Source: Bacillus sp. MM2020_1 (lineage in GTDB: Bacteria; Bacillota; Bacilli; Bacillales; Cytobacillaceae). From it: DNA of 64,000 nucleotides. How positions within the stretch are numbered: position 1 is the stretch's first letter; each line of letters starts with the position of its first letter. The notes under the pieces were generated by a model. It did not search any database and was not told the origin of the DNA. It worked only from the letters and a program-made list of their open reading frames with translations. Shown here piece after piece: positions 27,253 through 36,701 of the stretch. The DNA is taken from the NCBI GenBank assembly GCA_011250595.1, contig JAANMP010000016.1, positions 1 through 64,000 on the forward strand, given 5' to 3'. Both the position numbers and the translations under genes were made by a program.

Positions 27253-28245
27253 TTATAATTTTACGATGGTTCTGCCCCGTGCTTCACCTTTAAGAATCGC
27301 TGATAAATAATTTGGTAATTCTTCAAGAGTTACTTCCTTCGTCATAACTTTTAATAAATGATCTGGTTTAAAGTCAGTGCCCATTCGCTTCCACAAGGCA
27401 ATTCTTGTTTCCATTGGACAATAAACAGAATCGATACCGAGTAAATTGATTCCTCTTAGGATGAAAGGGAATACCGTGGTAGGGACATCGCCGCCACCGG
27501 TGAGACCGCTAACTGCCACAGAGCCGTTGTAAGTTATTTTGCTAAGGATGGAGGCAAGTGTTTTGCCACCGACTGGATCGACTGCGGCCGCCCAAAGTTG
27601 CTTATCTAACGCTCTGATTTTTTCACCTGTCACATCCTCACGGGAAAGAATCTCGCTCGCTCCTAAGTCAATGAGGAAATCATGTTCTGATTGTTTACCG
27701 GTACTTGCAATTACATGATAACCGCGTTTTGCAAGTATGGCCACAGCAATACTGCCAACCCCGCCTGTAGCACCAGTAACAAGAACACTTCCTTTATCAG
27801 GTGTTACTCCATTTTCCTCTAAGCGTTGAACCGATAATGCTGCCGTAAACCCAGCGGTACCATAAACCATCGCTTCTTTTAATGATAAACCCTCTGGCAA
27901 TGGTACAACCCAATCAGCAGGAATCTGGGCATATTCACTATAGCCGCCAAAATGGGAAACACCAATCTCATAACTAGTAGCAATCACTTCATCGCCTTCT
28001 TTAAAACGGGCATCATTCGAACGGACCACCACACCCGCCAGATCGATTCCCGGAATGAAAGGGTAGGCTCTGACAATTTTCCCATTAGGGGTGCTAGCCA
28101 ATCCATCCTTATAGTTGATACTTGAATAACTGACCTTGATTAGGACGTCACCCGCAGGAAGGTCTTGAATGGTTAATTCTTTTATGTTTACAGTAAAGTC
28201 ACGTTCGGTTTTGTCGACTACGAATGCCTTAAATGATTCCTTCAT
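27253..28245 (-). CDS. YhdH/AcuI-type NADPH-dependent acryloyl-CoA reductase / quinone oxidoreductase
   Basis: 330 residues, zinc-free medium-chain dehydrogenase/reductase. The N-terminal GroES-like domain has SSINYKDGLASTPNGKIVRAYPFIPGIDLAGVVV. The Rossmann domain begins VLVTGATGGVGSIAVAILAKRGYHVIASTGK near residue 150. LLGIDSVYCPMETR and the terminal GRTIVKL are typical of the AcuI/YhdH/YhfP branch, whose best known activity is reduction of acryloyl-CoA to propionyl-CoA. The physiological substrate here is unknown. ATG after TTGGAGGTAAAAAA. Monocistronic; a structured repeat lies in its 3' UTR. Confidence 0.88.
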   Translation of the reverse strand: MKESFKAFVVDKTERDFTVNIKELTIQDLPAGDVLIKVSYSSINYKDGLASTPNGKIVRAYPFIPGIDLAGVVVRSNDARFKEGDEVIATSYEIGVSHFGGYSEYAQIPADWVVPLPEGLSLKEAMVYGTAGFTAALSVQRLEENGVTPDKGSVLVTGATGGVGSIAVAILAKRGYHVIASTGKQSEHDFLIDLGASEILSREDVTGEKIRALDKQLWAAAVDPVGGKTLASILSKITYNGSVAVSGLTGGGDVPTTVFPFILRGINLLGIDSVYCPMETRIALWKRMGTDFKPDHLLKVMTKEVTLEELPNYLSAILKGEARGRTIVKL

Positions 28246-28350
28246 TTTTTTACCTCCAATGAAATCTCAATTAGTTTAATATATCTAAACAGCTCCAACT
28301 ATTCAATGACAGGGAGGTGACAAGTATAAGGCTGACGTTGGTCATAACAT

Positions 28351-28390
28351 AAAAAAGCCGCCTTCAGAGTTAAATCCCTAAAGGCGGGCT
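28351..28390 (-). terminator. Terminator of the NO reductase gene
   Basis: GCCCGCCTTT ... AAGGCGGC on the minus strand followed by TTTTTTATG. Confidence 0.85.
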
Positions 28391-28394
28391 ATTT

Positions 28395-30674
28395 CTATAC
28401 GTTTTTGTTTTCCGTTTCAGCGTAATCAAGTCTATCCTTGGTAAGTGACCAGCCTGTTTTGAGACCGATGATAAACCATACAAGGGCAAGTGCCCCAATT
28501 GAAAAGATTGTATCGCCAATGATGCGCATCCAGACAAAGAAGTGAACAATATCCCGTGACATGAACTCAGCAGAACGAGCATACCACATGCCATGCTGGA
28601 CGCTTGCCCATGTTTGCATTAAGCCAATTGGTATCAGGCTAATCAAGACCATTAAGGCCAGCCCGATATTTATAGCCCAAAAGGCAAGTTTAAGCGGCCC
28701 TGTTCTCCATTCTTTCTTGACAGTCAAACCACGAAGGCAGAAGAGCATTAAACCAATTCCGAGCATACCGTATACACCAAATAAGGCCGTGTGTCCGTGA
28801 ACAGCTGTCGTATTAAGACCCTGCATATAATAAAGAGCGATTGGTGGATTGATAAAGAACCCGAATAATCCAGCCCCGACTAAATTCCAAAATGCAACAG
28901 AAATAAAGAAGTAGATAGGCCATTTATAGGCAGCCACCCACTGCCGCGCACGGCTTCGCGTCAAGTTTTCGTAAGCTTCAAAGCCAATTAACACGAGTGG
29001 AACGACTTCAAGTGCACTAAATGTTGCACCGAAAGCGATGACTCCGGTAGGTGTACCACTAAAATATAAATGATGGAACGTACCGATAATGCCCCCAAAT
29101 AGGAAAATAATTGTTGAAAATAGGACAGAGGTAGTGGCAGTCCGAAGCCCCAGTAAGCCCATTCTTGTGAACAGGAAGGCCATGACCACGGTAGCGAAAA
29201 CTTCAAAGAAGCCCTCAACCCAAAGGTGAACAACCCACCAGCGCCAGTATTCAGCGATAGCCAGGTTACTGTGCTGCCCCCATAATAAGGCCGGTATATA
29301 GAATACTGGAATGGCCGTAGAAGCAATTAAAAATAGGGCAAGCAAATGGCGGCTTTCTTTTAAATTTTTAAAAGCAGGCCAGATGGACCGGACCATCAGG
29401 AATAACCAGAGAAATAATCCGACGGTTAGAAATATTTGCCAAAAGCGACCGGTGTCGGTATATTCATAGCCTTGATGTCCAAACCAAAAGTTGGTTACAT
29501 GCCCGAGCTTTTGCTGAACAGCCATCCATTGTCCAATCATCGAACCGACGACAATAATTAATAAACAAATAAATAAGAAGTTCACGCCAAAACGCTGGAA
29601 TTTTGGTTCATAGCCAGAGACGGCAGGTCCAATAAACAATCCGGTTGCTAACCAGGCAGTTGCAATCCACAAAATACCTAATTGAGTGTGCCAGGACCTT
29701 GTTAAAGAATAGGGAATATAATCAGCGAGGGGGATGCCATAAAAGGCACTTCCTTCGACCTGATAATGACCGGTAACGGCTCCTAGTAACACTTGGACTA
29801 GCCATAAAGCAGCAACTACCCAGAAGTATTTCTGTGTTGCTTTCATTGATGGGGTGGCTGACAAGGCTAGTAATGGATCCTTTTTAGGAAAGGACTCATT
29901 ATCATCATGATGATTTTGGGTGGCGTGGTACCACGCTAGAGCGCCAACTCCTGCAAGTAGTAGTACAAAGCTGACAACCGACCAGACAAGCATTTCACTA
30001 GTTGCTTTATTTTCAATAAGATCCTCATTTGGCCAGTTATTTGTATAGGTAACATTATCACCTGGTCGATTGGTTTCAGTAGCCCAGGTTGTCCACCAGA
30101 TATAGCTGATAAACTCCCTTAAGCGGGTATCATCCTTGATGACATTCTTTGGCATCGCATAGGCATCTCGCAATTTATCAACTGAAGTATCATCTGTAAA
30201 TAATGCAGCGTAATGATCACTCACTTGTTTGATCGCTTGAATCCTTAAAGGGGATAAGGTAATTTCTTTTGTTTCTTTATTATAAGTGTTAGGTCTAATT
30301 TCATTTTTTAACCTAGCTCTTAGTGCAGCCTTTGTTTCATCATCAAGGGCTGAATACTGTTTCCCACGTTCTTTCTGGGCCCAGTAATTTAACAGCCACA
30401 TCGATTCCCGATGGAGCCAATCCGCATTCCAGTCCGGGGCCACATAGGCACCGTGCCCCCAAATACTTCCCAGTTCCTGTCCTCCAATGGACTGCCAAAC
30501 ATTTTGTCCATCTTGAATATCTTGTTTCGTATATAGGACAGTACCGTCAGAAGAAACAACTCGATCCGGAATCGGCGGCATAGTCTGATAAAGTCTGCCT
30601 CCGTAATATCCAAGAATTGCAAAGGAAACAATAAATACGATTGCTAAGCTAATCCACAATCTTGTATAACGCAT
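28395..30674 (-). CDS. norB: Quinol-dependent nitric oxide reductase (qNor)
   Basis: 759 residues, single-subunit qNor of the haem-copper oxidase superfamily: two NO plus two electrons from quinol give N2O. An N-terminal helix and a periplasmic domain (about 30-220; GQNVWQSIGGQELGSIWGHGAYVAPDW) replace NorC. It is followed by about 12 helices. Haem and metal His residues are seen in SLTRSWHTQLGILWIATAWLATG, WWVVHLWVEGFFEVFATV and FGGIIGTFHHLYFSGTP, and in AVHGHTALFGVYGM. The Glu ligand of the non-haem iron is in VHLWVEG. Length is normal. ATG after GGAGGTGCATGC. It stands alone; no NsrR or NorR gene is adjacent. Confidence 0.95.
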   Translation of the reverse strand: MRYTRLWISLAIVFIVSFAILGYYGGRLYQTMPPIPDRVVSSDGTVLYTKQDIQDGQNVWQSIGGQELGSIWGHGAYVAPDWNADWLHRESMWLLNYWAQKERGKQYSALDDETKAALRARLKNEIRPNTYNKETKEITLSPLRIQAIKQVSDHYAALFTDDTSVDKLRDAYAMPKNVIKDDTRLREFISYIWWTTWATETNRPGDNVTYTNNWPNEDLIENKATSEMLVWSVVSFVLLLAGVGALAWYHATQNHHDDNESFPKKDPLLALSATPSMKATQKYFWVVAALWLVQVLLGAVTGHYQVEGSAFYGIPLADYIPYSLTRSWHTQLGILWIATAWLATGLFIGPAVSGYEPKFQRFGVNFLFICLLIIVVGSMIGQWMAVQQKLGHVTNFWFGHQGYEYTDTGRFWQIFLTVGLFLWLFLMVRSIWPAFKNLKESRHLLALFLIASTAIPVFYIPALLWGQHSNLAIAEYWRWWVVHLWVEGFFEVFATVVMAFLFTRMGLLGLRTATTSVLFSTIIFLFGGIIGTFHHLYFSGTPTGVIAFGATFSALEVVPLVLIGFEAYENLTRSRARQWVAAYKWPIYFFISVAFWNLVGAGLFGFFINPPIALYYMQGLNTTAVHGHTALFGVYGMLGIGLMLFCLRGLTVKKEWRTGPLKLAFWAINIGLALMVLISLIPIGLMQTWASVQHGMWYARSAEFMSRDIVHFFVWMRIIGDTIFSIGALALVWFIIGLKTGWSLTKDRLDYAETENKNV

Positions 30675-30972
30675 GCATGCACCTCCGAATTTATTTTCCT
30701 GATTTATTTAGCTTCTATAGAATTTCTTGTGTAGGAAATTCTAACCAATATCATTCCCGTTAACTTGGAATAAATTCATTCATTTCTTAAAATTGGAAAT
30801 TACCCAATTTTATTATTCTAAAACGCTTAACACTTCAGTTAATTACAGTATTAATATAGTAAAATATTAAATTTATTGAATATATAGTCGAAACAGGTTA
30901 TAATCATGTATATTCAAAATATTATCAATCTTTTTAAAAATTACTTTTTAGAAAAAATTTGGAGGTAGAAAA
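30675..30972. promoter_or_regulatory. Divergent intergenic region between norB and the ABC transporter, with a palindrome
   Basis: The region is AT-rich. GAATTTC-TTGTGTAG-GAAATTC (30720-30741) is a perfect 7-bp inverted repeat 46-67 bp upstream of norB, a plausible regulator site. It fits neither the FNR/CcpA-like nor the TnrA consensus. Promoters for either gene could not be fixed with confidence. Confidence 0.4.
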
Positions 30973-31800
30973 ATGAAGCAATTTAAATTAGTTTCAACCG
31001 TATTGATGGTAGCACTTCTCTTAGTACTTTCAGCCTGTGGTACAAGTAAGAGTACGAGTGGTACTAAAACAACGGGTGGGGATGCAGAAAAGAAAACATT
31101 ACGTGTCGTAACAGATGCTGCCTATGCACCGTTTGAATACCAGGATAAAGGGGAAGTTGTCGGGTTTGATATCGACTTTATTAATGCAGTAGCAAAGGAA
31201 GCCGGCTATAAAATTAATGTGGAGCATGTTGGCTGGGATCCAATCTTCGTTGAATTAGATAAGAAAATCGCCGACATTGGAATTTCCTCTATCACCATTA
31301 ACGATGAAAGAAAACAAAGCTATGATTTTTCAGTACCATACTTTTTATCAACTAACAAGATCCTCGTTCCAAAAGATAGCGACATTAAGAGTGCAGCCGA
31401 TTTGAAAAATAATAAAACGATAGCTGTTCAAAATGCGACAACTGGACAAGAAGCCGTTGAAGGTCTTTTAGGCAAAAACAGCGATAAAATTAAAAAGTTT
31501 GAAAATAATAATCTAGCAATCTTAGAACTTAAAGGCGGCGGAGCAGATGCGGTCGTTGCTGATAACACGGTTATCGAGGAGTATGTAAAAAACAACCCTA
31601 AAGATAATTTCGTGGTAATTGAAGATTCAGCTGCTTTTGCTAAGGAGTATTACGGACTCATGTTTCCAAAGGGCAGTAAGATTAAAGCAGACTTTGATAA
31701 GGCTGTGAAAGCAGTAATTGATAACGGAACCTATGCAGAAGTTTACAAGAAGTGGTTTAAAGTAGAACCGGATACACAGATCTTAAAGGATCAGCAGTAA
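30973..31800 (+). CDS. Polar amino acid ABC transporter, substrate-binding lipoprotein (copy 1)
   Basis: 275 residues. Lipoprotein signal peptide with lipobox LSAC at residues about 18-21 and a Ser/Thr/Gly linker. The SBP_bac_3 domain follows: LRVVTDAAYAPFEYQDKGEVVGFDIDFINAVAKEAG, then WDPIFVELDKKIADIGISSITINDERKQSYDFS. It belongs to the basic/polar amino acid (ArtP/GlnH-like) branch; the exact ligand is not readable. ATG after TTGGAGGTAGAAAA. A stem-loop separates it from the permease gene. A paralogue at 50523 shares the same gene order. Confidence 0.9.
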   Translation: MKQFKLVSTVLMVALLLVLSACGTSKSTSGTKTTGGDAEKKTLRVVTDAAYAPFEYQDKGEVVGFDIDFINAVAKEAGYKINVEHVGWDPIFVELDKKIADIGISSITINDERKQSYDFSVPYFLSTNKILVPKDSDIKSAADLKNNKTIAVQNATTGQEAVEGLLGKNSDKIKKFENNNLAILELKGGGADAVVADNTVIEEYVKNNPKDNFVVIEDSAAFAKEYYGLMFPKGSKIKADFDKAVKAVIDNGTYAEVYKKWFKVEPDTQILKDQQ

Positions 31801-31811
31801 TATTGCTTAAT

Positions 31812-31850
31812 AAATTGCGTAACTCTTCATTTAGCAGTTACGCAATTTTT
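31812..31850 (+). terminator. Intercistronic terminator between binding-protein and permease genes
   Basis: AAATTGCGTAACT pairs with AGTTACGCAATTT, followed by TTGC. Leaky termination here would make more binding protein than permease. The paralogous operon carries the same stem at 51351-51388. Confidence 0.75.
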
Positions 31851-31900
31851 GCTAGTTAGATTCATATAATTAGCTTGCTGTTTAATAGGGGGATTTACGT

Positions 31901-32557
31901 ATGGATTTTCGTTGGGATATTTTAGTCGAATATGCTCCTTTTTTTCTTAAGGGAACGATACTAACCATTGGGCTTTCAATCGCCAGTATTTTGATTGGTA
32001 CCATTCTTGGCTTATTAGTTGGATTAGGGAAAATTATGAAAAATAAGCTCCTCGCTTGGCCTTTTACCATTTACATTACCTTTTTTCGAGGCACACCGTT
32101 ACTTGTTCAAATATTATTAATCCATTTTGCCGTTGTACCTCTTTTTCTAGGAAAAACAAATCCCATTTTAGCTGCTATACTTACTCTATCTTTAAATGCT
32201 GCGGCATATATTGCTGAAATCTTCCGCGCCGGAATTCAATCAATTGATCGGGGGCAGATGGAGGCAGCCCGTTCTTTAGGGTTGAATCATGTACAAGCTA
32301 TGCGATATATCATCCTACCGCAAGCCTTTAAACGGATGATTCCACCACTTGGAAATGAATTTATTGTCTTAATCAAAGAGTCATCGCTGGCTGCTTTAAT
32401 TGCAGCACCTGAACTTATGTATTGGGGACGAGCAATGCAAGGTCAGTATTTCCGTGTCTGGGAACCGTATATTGCAGCAGCAGTAATCTATCTTGTGTTA
32501 ACACTTTCCTTAAGCTTCTTGTTAAATCTTCTTGAAAGGAGGTTGGCAACCGAATGA
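31901..32557 (+). CDS. Polar amino acid ABC transporter permease (copy 1)
   Basis: 218 residues, His/Glu/Gln/Arg permease (HEQRO) family with about five membrane segments. The EAA loop reads [36 protein letters not shown] (residues about 120-155), the contact site for the ATPase. ATG after AGGGGGATTTACGT. Its stop overlaps the ATPase start by 4 bp. Confidence 0.9.
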   Translation: MDFRWDILVEYAPFFLKGTILTIGLSIASILIGTILGLLVGLGKIMKNKLLAWPFTIYITFFRGTPLLVQILLIHFAVVPLFLGKTNPILAAILTLSLNAAAYIAEIFRAGIQSIDRGQMEAARSLGLNHVQAMRYIILPQAFKRMIPPLGNEFIVLIKESSLAALIAAPELMYWGRAMQGQYFRVWEPYIAAAVIYLVLTLSLSFLLNLLERRLATE

Positions 32558-33276
32558 TTCAGGTAAAGAATTTAAAAAAATCCTTTGGCAAAAACGAGGT
32601 CCTCAAGGACATCAACGTGACGGTCAAGAATCAAGAGGTAGTCGTAGTTATCGGGCCATCAGGTTCCGGAAAATCAACCTTCCTTCGCTGCATAAATATG
32701 CTGGAAACCATCACGGGTGGTCATGTCTTGATTGAAGGGATCGATTTGACTGATAAAAATACAGACATCAATAAAGTAAGAACAGAAGTGGGCATGGTGT
32801 TTCAGCAATTCAATCTTTTTCCGCATAAAAAAGTCATTGAAAATATTATGCTTGCACCCATGAAAGTAAGAAATACTCCTAAAGAAAAAGCAAGAGCAAA
32901 GGGTCTGGAGCTTTTACGAAAAGTGGGCTTAGAGGAAAAGGCTGATGCCTATCCCGACTCTTTATCCGGGGGGCAAAAGCAGCGTGTTGCGATTGCAAGG
33001 GCGCTAGCCATGGAGCCGAAAATCATGCTTTTTGATGAACCAACCTCAGCACTTGACCCAGAAATGGTCGGCGAGGTATTGGAGGTTATGAAGGACTTGG
33101 CTAAAGAAGGCATGACTATGGTGGTCGTCACACATGAAATGGGCTTCGCCAAAGAAGTGGGCGATCGCGTGATTTTTATGGATGGCGGATTGATTGTCGA
33201 AGAAAATGTTCCGAATGAATTATTTGAAAGGCCAAAAGAAGACAGAACAAAAGCCTTCCTAAGCAAGGTGTTGTAA
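32554..33276 (+). CDS. Polar amino acid ABC transporter ATP-binding protein (copy 1)
   Basis: 240 residues. Walker [10 protein letters not shown] near 34-42, Q-loop [13 protein letters not shown], signature [16 protein letters not shown] near 135, Walker [15 protein letters not shown] and the H-loop VVVTHEM. It energises the permease encoded just before. Its DNA, starting in the last codons of the permease gene, is identical to copy 2 (52177) for about 345 bp and differs by a handful of bases after that until the last 15 codons; the two permease genes are clearly diverged. Confidence 0.93.
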   Translation: MIQVKNLKKSFGKNEVLKDINVTVKNQEVVVVIGPSGSGKSTFLRCINMLETITGGHVLIEGIDLTDKNTDINKVRTEVGMVFQQFNLFPHKKVIENIMLAPMKVRNTPKEKARAKGLELLRKVGLEEKADAYPDSLSGGQKQRVAIARALAMEPKIMLFDEPTSALDPEMVGEVLEVMKDLAKEGMTMVVVTHEMGFAKEVGDRVIFMDGGLIVEENVPNELFERPKEDRTKAFLSKVL

Positions 33277-33283
33277 ACATGTA

Positions 33284-33337
33284 AAAAAACCCGGATTTTG
33301 CACACACCGTAAAGGTGTTCGAAATCCGGGTTTTTTG
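33284..33337. terminator. Bidirectional terminator between the ABC operon and the activator gene
   Basis: AAACCCGGATTT and AAATCCGGGTTT form a long stem with A and T runs on both flanks. Confidence 0.85.
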
Positions 33338-33400
33338 CTAATAAATGACCCATGAGTCAAAAATAAGTAGAAAATTCGTACCTTACTATTTTCATCCAAG

Positions 33401-35113
33401 TTATGGTTTTCTAAGACCATGTTTTTTAATATGATATTGCAAGCTTTGCCGGGTGATTCCTAGCTTTTTGGCTGCTTTTGAGATGTTCCCTTCTGTTTCA
33501 TTTAAAACCTTTTGGATATAGTGTTCTTGGGAATTAGAAAAGATAGATTTAAATGGATGTTTTTTCATTTCCTTTTGTTTATTTTTATTTGGTTGATCGG
33601 TAATGATTTTTCCCCTTATATATGCAGGGAGATGTTCAACGTTAATTGCCTGCTCCGTATCGCCAAACCTAATAATTAAATTCTCGACTAAATGCTCTAA
33701 TTCACGTGTGTTTCCAGGCCAATGATATTGCAGCAACATGGAAAGTAATGTCTTAGATAGAGCTGGGACTTGTTTATTGAACTTCTTCTGGAATGTATGA
33801 AGAAAGTAATCAATGAAAAAAAGTATATCCTCCGTCCGTTCCCTTAAAGGAGTTATATATAGGCTTGTGGGTGCAATCCTATAGAATAAGTCAAGGCGCA
33901 TCCTTCCTTCCTCAATCAGTTTCTCCGGGTCCTCGTTGGATGCGCTAATCACAGTACACTCCACAGGTGTCACTTCATTGGAACCGACCCTTCGAACTAA
34001 GCGTTCCTGTAAAACTCTCATTAATTTGGATTGAAATGTCACGGGCATCGAGTTAATTTCATCTAGAAAAAGTGTCCCATTCTTGGCAAATTCGAATAGA
34101 CCCATTTGATTTGCTGCTCCCGTAAAGGCTCCTTTCACTGTTCCGAACAGGGTGCTTTCCAACAGGGTTTCCGGAATTGCTGCACAGTTAATGGCAACAA
34201 AAGGATTTGCTGCTCTTGGACTGTGATTGTGCATGCTTTGAGCAAATAGTTCTTTGCCTGTCCCGGTTTCTCCAACAATTAAAACATCTGTATTATGTAC
34301 TGAAATATTTTCCGCTTCATGAATTAAGTTTTTTAAGGCAAGGCTATTGCCTTTAATATGGTCAAAGGTAAAGGAGGTGCCATTTTTATATGGGCGATTA
34401 TTTGTTTCCGAATGAACAGTTTGCCTTTTTAGTTCAATGGTTTGGTGCAAACGGTCCTTAAGGTTTGACTCGTTCGTACTAAGTGAAAAAACAGCAATCG
34501 TTTCTCCATCCTTCTTGATAGGAAAGGTACTGTAATTAACATACTTTGGTACTCCATTTACAGTTGAGTGAGCCCGATACCTTGAGAAAATTGGTTTTCC
34601 AGTTTTAAATGTATGTTTATGCTCGGAATATTGCGGATTATAATTATATACTGACCACAGATGTTTGCCCCTAATTTCGCTGCTTTCTAAGCCCTCAAGT
34701 TTTTCTTGCGCCACATTGTAAAGGATAATCTTACCTTCGTGATCACTCATCATTACGCCTTCATTAAGCGTATCAACAATTTTTTCGAGACAAAATAATC
34801 TGGCTTCTTGATTTACTGTTAGATTCGTAGTTTCTTCAATACAGAGAATGAAATAGTCATGCTCCATGGTGAACTTTTTAACTTCGAACACAAGCTTTTT
34901 TTGGTTAAGTCTAATTGAGAATTTCCCATTTTCTACTAATTTATCCCTGCAGCAAGGGAAGATATCTAAGATATTAAGGCCAAGTGTGATGTCTAAATCG
35001 ATATCGGAATTGATGTCATACCATAAAATTTCGTGAGTATCGTTTAATACAATGACTCCATCTACAAAACCTCTAATAATTGATCCAATTGATGATACGA
35101 TCAAATTTTTCAT
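33401..35113 (-). CDS. Sigma-54-dependent transcriptional activator (PAS-PAS-AAA-Fis), probable regulator of the liv and hut operons
   Basis: 570 residues from the ATG at 35113. AGGGGG abuts this ATG, so a TTG nine bases further (35104) or a TTG at 35134 are alternatives. Two N-terminal PAS-like sensory regions (about 5-100 and 115-215; LNEGVMMSDHEGKIILYNVAQEKLEG) are followed by the AAA+ domain: Walker A GETGTGKE, the sigma-54 contact loop GAFTGA, Walker B GTLFLDEINSMP and WPGNTRELEHLVE. The C-terminal Fis-type HTH reads NISKAAKKLGITRQSLQYHI. The architecture resembles RocR. It is divergent from the liv operon. Paired 16-bp sites lie between it and the -24/-12 promoter, and the same pair lies before hutU. 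Regulation of both is inference from this layout. Confidence 0.9.
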   Translation of the reverse strand: MKNLIVSSIGSIIRGFVDGVIVLNDTHEILWYDINSDIDLDITLGLNILDIFPCCRDKLVENGKFSIRLNQKKLVFEVKKFTMEHDYFILCIEETTNLTVNQEARLFCLEKIVDTLNEGVMMSDHEGKIILYNVAQEKLEGLESSEIRGKHLWSVYNYNPQYSEHKHTFKTGKPIFSRYRAHSTVNGVPKYVNYSTFPIKKDGETIAVFSLSTNESNLKDRLHQTIELKRQTVHSETNNRPYKNGTSFTFDHIKGNSLALKNLIHEAENISVHNTDVLIVGETGTGKELFAQSMHNHSPRAANPFVAINCAAIPETLLESTLFGTVKGAFTGAANQMGLFEFAKNGTLFLDEINSMPVTFQSKLMRVLQERLVRRVGSNEVTPVECTVISASNEDPEKLIEEGRMRLDLFYRIAPTSLYITPLRERTEDILFFIDYFLHTFQKKFNKQVPALSKTLLSMLLQYHWPGNTRELEHLVENLIIRFGDTEQAINVEHLPAYIRGKIITDQPNKNKQKEMKKHPFKSIFSNSQEHYIQKVLNETEGNISKAAKKLGITRQSLQYHIKKHGLRKP

Positions 35114-35184
35114 CCCCCTGTAAAAGATTAGCAATCACTTATCAGAATATAACATTTATTATGAAAATTTAAAATAGACTGCAC

Positions 35185-35277
35185 GCAAAATCTATCTGCA
35201 TTGGAAAATGAAGGCGCTACCATGTCAGGGAGACATTTTTTAAAATTCTCTACAATACGATGCAAAAAACATCTGCG
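35185..35277 (+). promoter_or_regulatory. Paired upstream activator sites for the liv promoter
   Basis: GCAAAATCTATCTGCA (35185-35200) and GCAAAAAACATCTGCG (35262-35277), 77 bp apart. The shared form GCAAAA-N3-ATCTGCR is partly dyad-symmetric (GCA ... TGC). The nearer one is about 124 bp before the -24 element. The same two variants stand before hutU. Confidence 0.8.
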
Positions 35278-35383
35278 GTTTTTAGAAAATAAAATTAACC
35301 TCTGATTTATTAATAGGATTACTGTTTGAAGTATTTGGTGATATATTCAGACTTTTCAGAAAGGAATGGCAGCTCCAATCCCC

Positions 35384-35400
35384 TTGGCACAGTTCTTGCA
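35384..35400 (+). promoter_or_regulatory. Sigma-54 (-24/-12) promoter of the liv operon
   Basis: TTGGCAC-AGTTC-TTGCA matches the consensus TGGCAC-N5-TTGCW with both GG and GC elements in place. Transcription should start near 35411, 60 bp before the binding-protein start. Confidence 0.88.
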
Positions 35401-35470
35401 ATATATAAAACTGAGCATTGTAATTTATTTATCATCAATCCTTCAAATTAAAGAAAGCGAGTGTTGTGCA

Positions 35471-36616
35471 TTGAAAAAATTATTTCTTGCCGGTTTGTTG
35501 GGAATTTCTTTGTTAGTTACAGGATGTACTAGTAACCAATCCACAAGTTCCACACCAAGTAAAGATTCAATCAAAATAGGCTGGGTCGGCCCCTTGACTG
35601 GACCAACTTCAACAGACGGTACACTCAGCCGGAATGCGACACAACTTGCGGTAGACCAATTTAATGAATCTGGCGGTCTAGATGGAAAAAAAGTGGAGCT
35701 TGTTACCGAGGATGACCAAGGGAAACCTGAAGAAGCGTTAAAGGGAGTACAAAAGCTTATTAATAGCGATAAAGTAACGGGGATAGTCGGTGGGGGATAT
35801 AGCGGGCCGATGAAGACAGTGGCACCTAAGGTTCAGGCGGCAAAAGTACCTATGGTAATTGCCTATGCAGTTCATCCGGAGATAACCAAGGGCGGAGACT
35901 TTGTAAATCGTGTCATTTATACAGCAGATGTTCAAGGAAAAGCTATGGCCGATTATGCAATAAATGACTTAAACAAGAAAAACATTGCTGTCCTCTATGT
36001 GGATATCGATTATGGAATATCCATTTACAAATCTTTTAAAGAAGAAGCAAATAAGCTTGGAGCAAAAATCGTTATTGAACGTCCTTTTAAAATGGGTGAT
36101 AAAGATTTCAGCTCAATCCTAACTACAGTTAAAGCTGCCAAACCGGATGCTCTGTATGTGGTTGGGTACTACAACGAAGCAGCTGGAATCGTGACGCAGT
36201 CGAAGGAATTAGGTATCGATGCTCAGTTTTTGGGAGTAGATGGTTTTGACTCTCCGAAATTCCTAGAATTAGGCAAGGAAAATACAGACGGAGCCACTTT
36301 TTCCACTTCTTTTTACTCAACGGATAAAAGGGAAGTAGTCCAAAACTTTGTTAAGGCATTGCATGATAAATATAAGACCGAAGCTGACATGCTTTCATCC
36401 CAAAGTTATGATGCAACGAATGTGATCTTGGAGGCCTTAAAAAAGGCAGGGACTGATAAGGAAAAGTTGGCTAAAGCAATAAATGAAACTAAGGATTATG
36501 AGGGTACTTCAGGAAAAATATCATTTGATTCCAATCATGAAGTAGTAAAGCCAGTTATCTTTATGACAGTAAAAGATGGGAAATTTCAATTTGTCAAATC
36601 TTTGAACTATAAATAA
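35471..36616 (+). CDS. Branched-chain-type amino acid ABC transporter, substrate-binding lipoprotein
   Basis: 381 residues from the TTG at 35471; the longer frame from 35366 would begin upstream of the promoter. The signal peptide LKKLFLAGLLGISLLVTGC carries lipobox VTGC. The mature protein is a Peripla_BP_6/LivJ-type protein: IKIGWVGPLTGPTSTDGTLSRNATQLAVDQFNESGG, VTGIVGGGYSGPMKTVAPK and KEADMLSSQSYDATNVI-type segments. Family ligands range from Leu/Ile/Val to urea and aromatic compounds, so the name does not fix the substrate. First gene of a sigma-54-dependent five-gene operon beside hut genes. Confidence 0.9.
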   Translation: MKKLFLAGLLGISLLVTGCTSNQSTSSTPSKDSIKIGWVGPLTGPTSTDGTLSRNATQLAVDQFNESGGLDGKKVELVTEDDQGKPEEALKGVQKLINSDKVTGIVGGGYSGPMKTVAPKVQAAKVPMVIAYAVHPEITKGGDFVNRVIYTADVQGKAMADYAINDLNKKNIAVLYVDIDYGISIYKSFKEEANKLGAKIVIERPFKMGDKDFSSILTTVKAAKPDALYVVGYYNEAAGIVTQSKELGIDAQFLGVDGFDSPKFLELGKENTDGATFSTSFYSTDKREVVQNFVKALHDKYKTEADMLSSQSYDATNVILEALKKAGTDKEKLAKAINETKDYEGTSGKISFDSNHEVVKPVIFMTVKDGKFQFVKSLNYK

Positions 36617-36701
36617 ATCTCGGAAGGTATGAAAGGGAGGAGGATGTCTGTCCTACTCCTCTTTTCTATTCTATCACTTAATGAAAGGAATGATCAGATA
36701 A

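Noticed and set aside
32532..32735. 67-residue plus-strand frame, identical at 52155-52358
   Set aside because: Alternate frame inside the duplicated ATPase genes; its identity in both places only reflects the identical DNA.
35366..35470. N-terminal extension of the Liv-type binding protein
   Set aside because: The extended frame begins upstream of and across the -24/-12 promoter; the lipoprotein signal peptide begins at the TTG at 35471.
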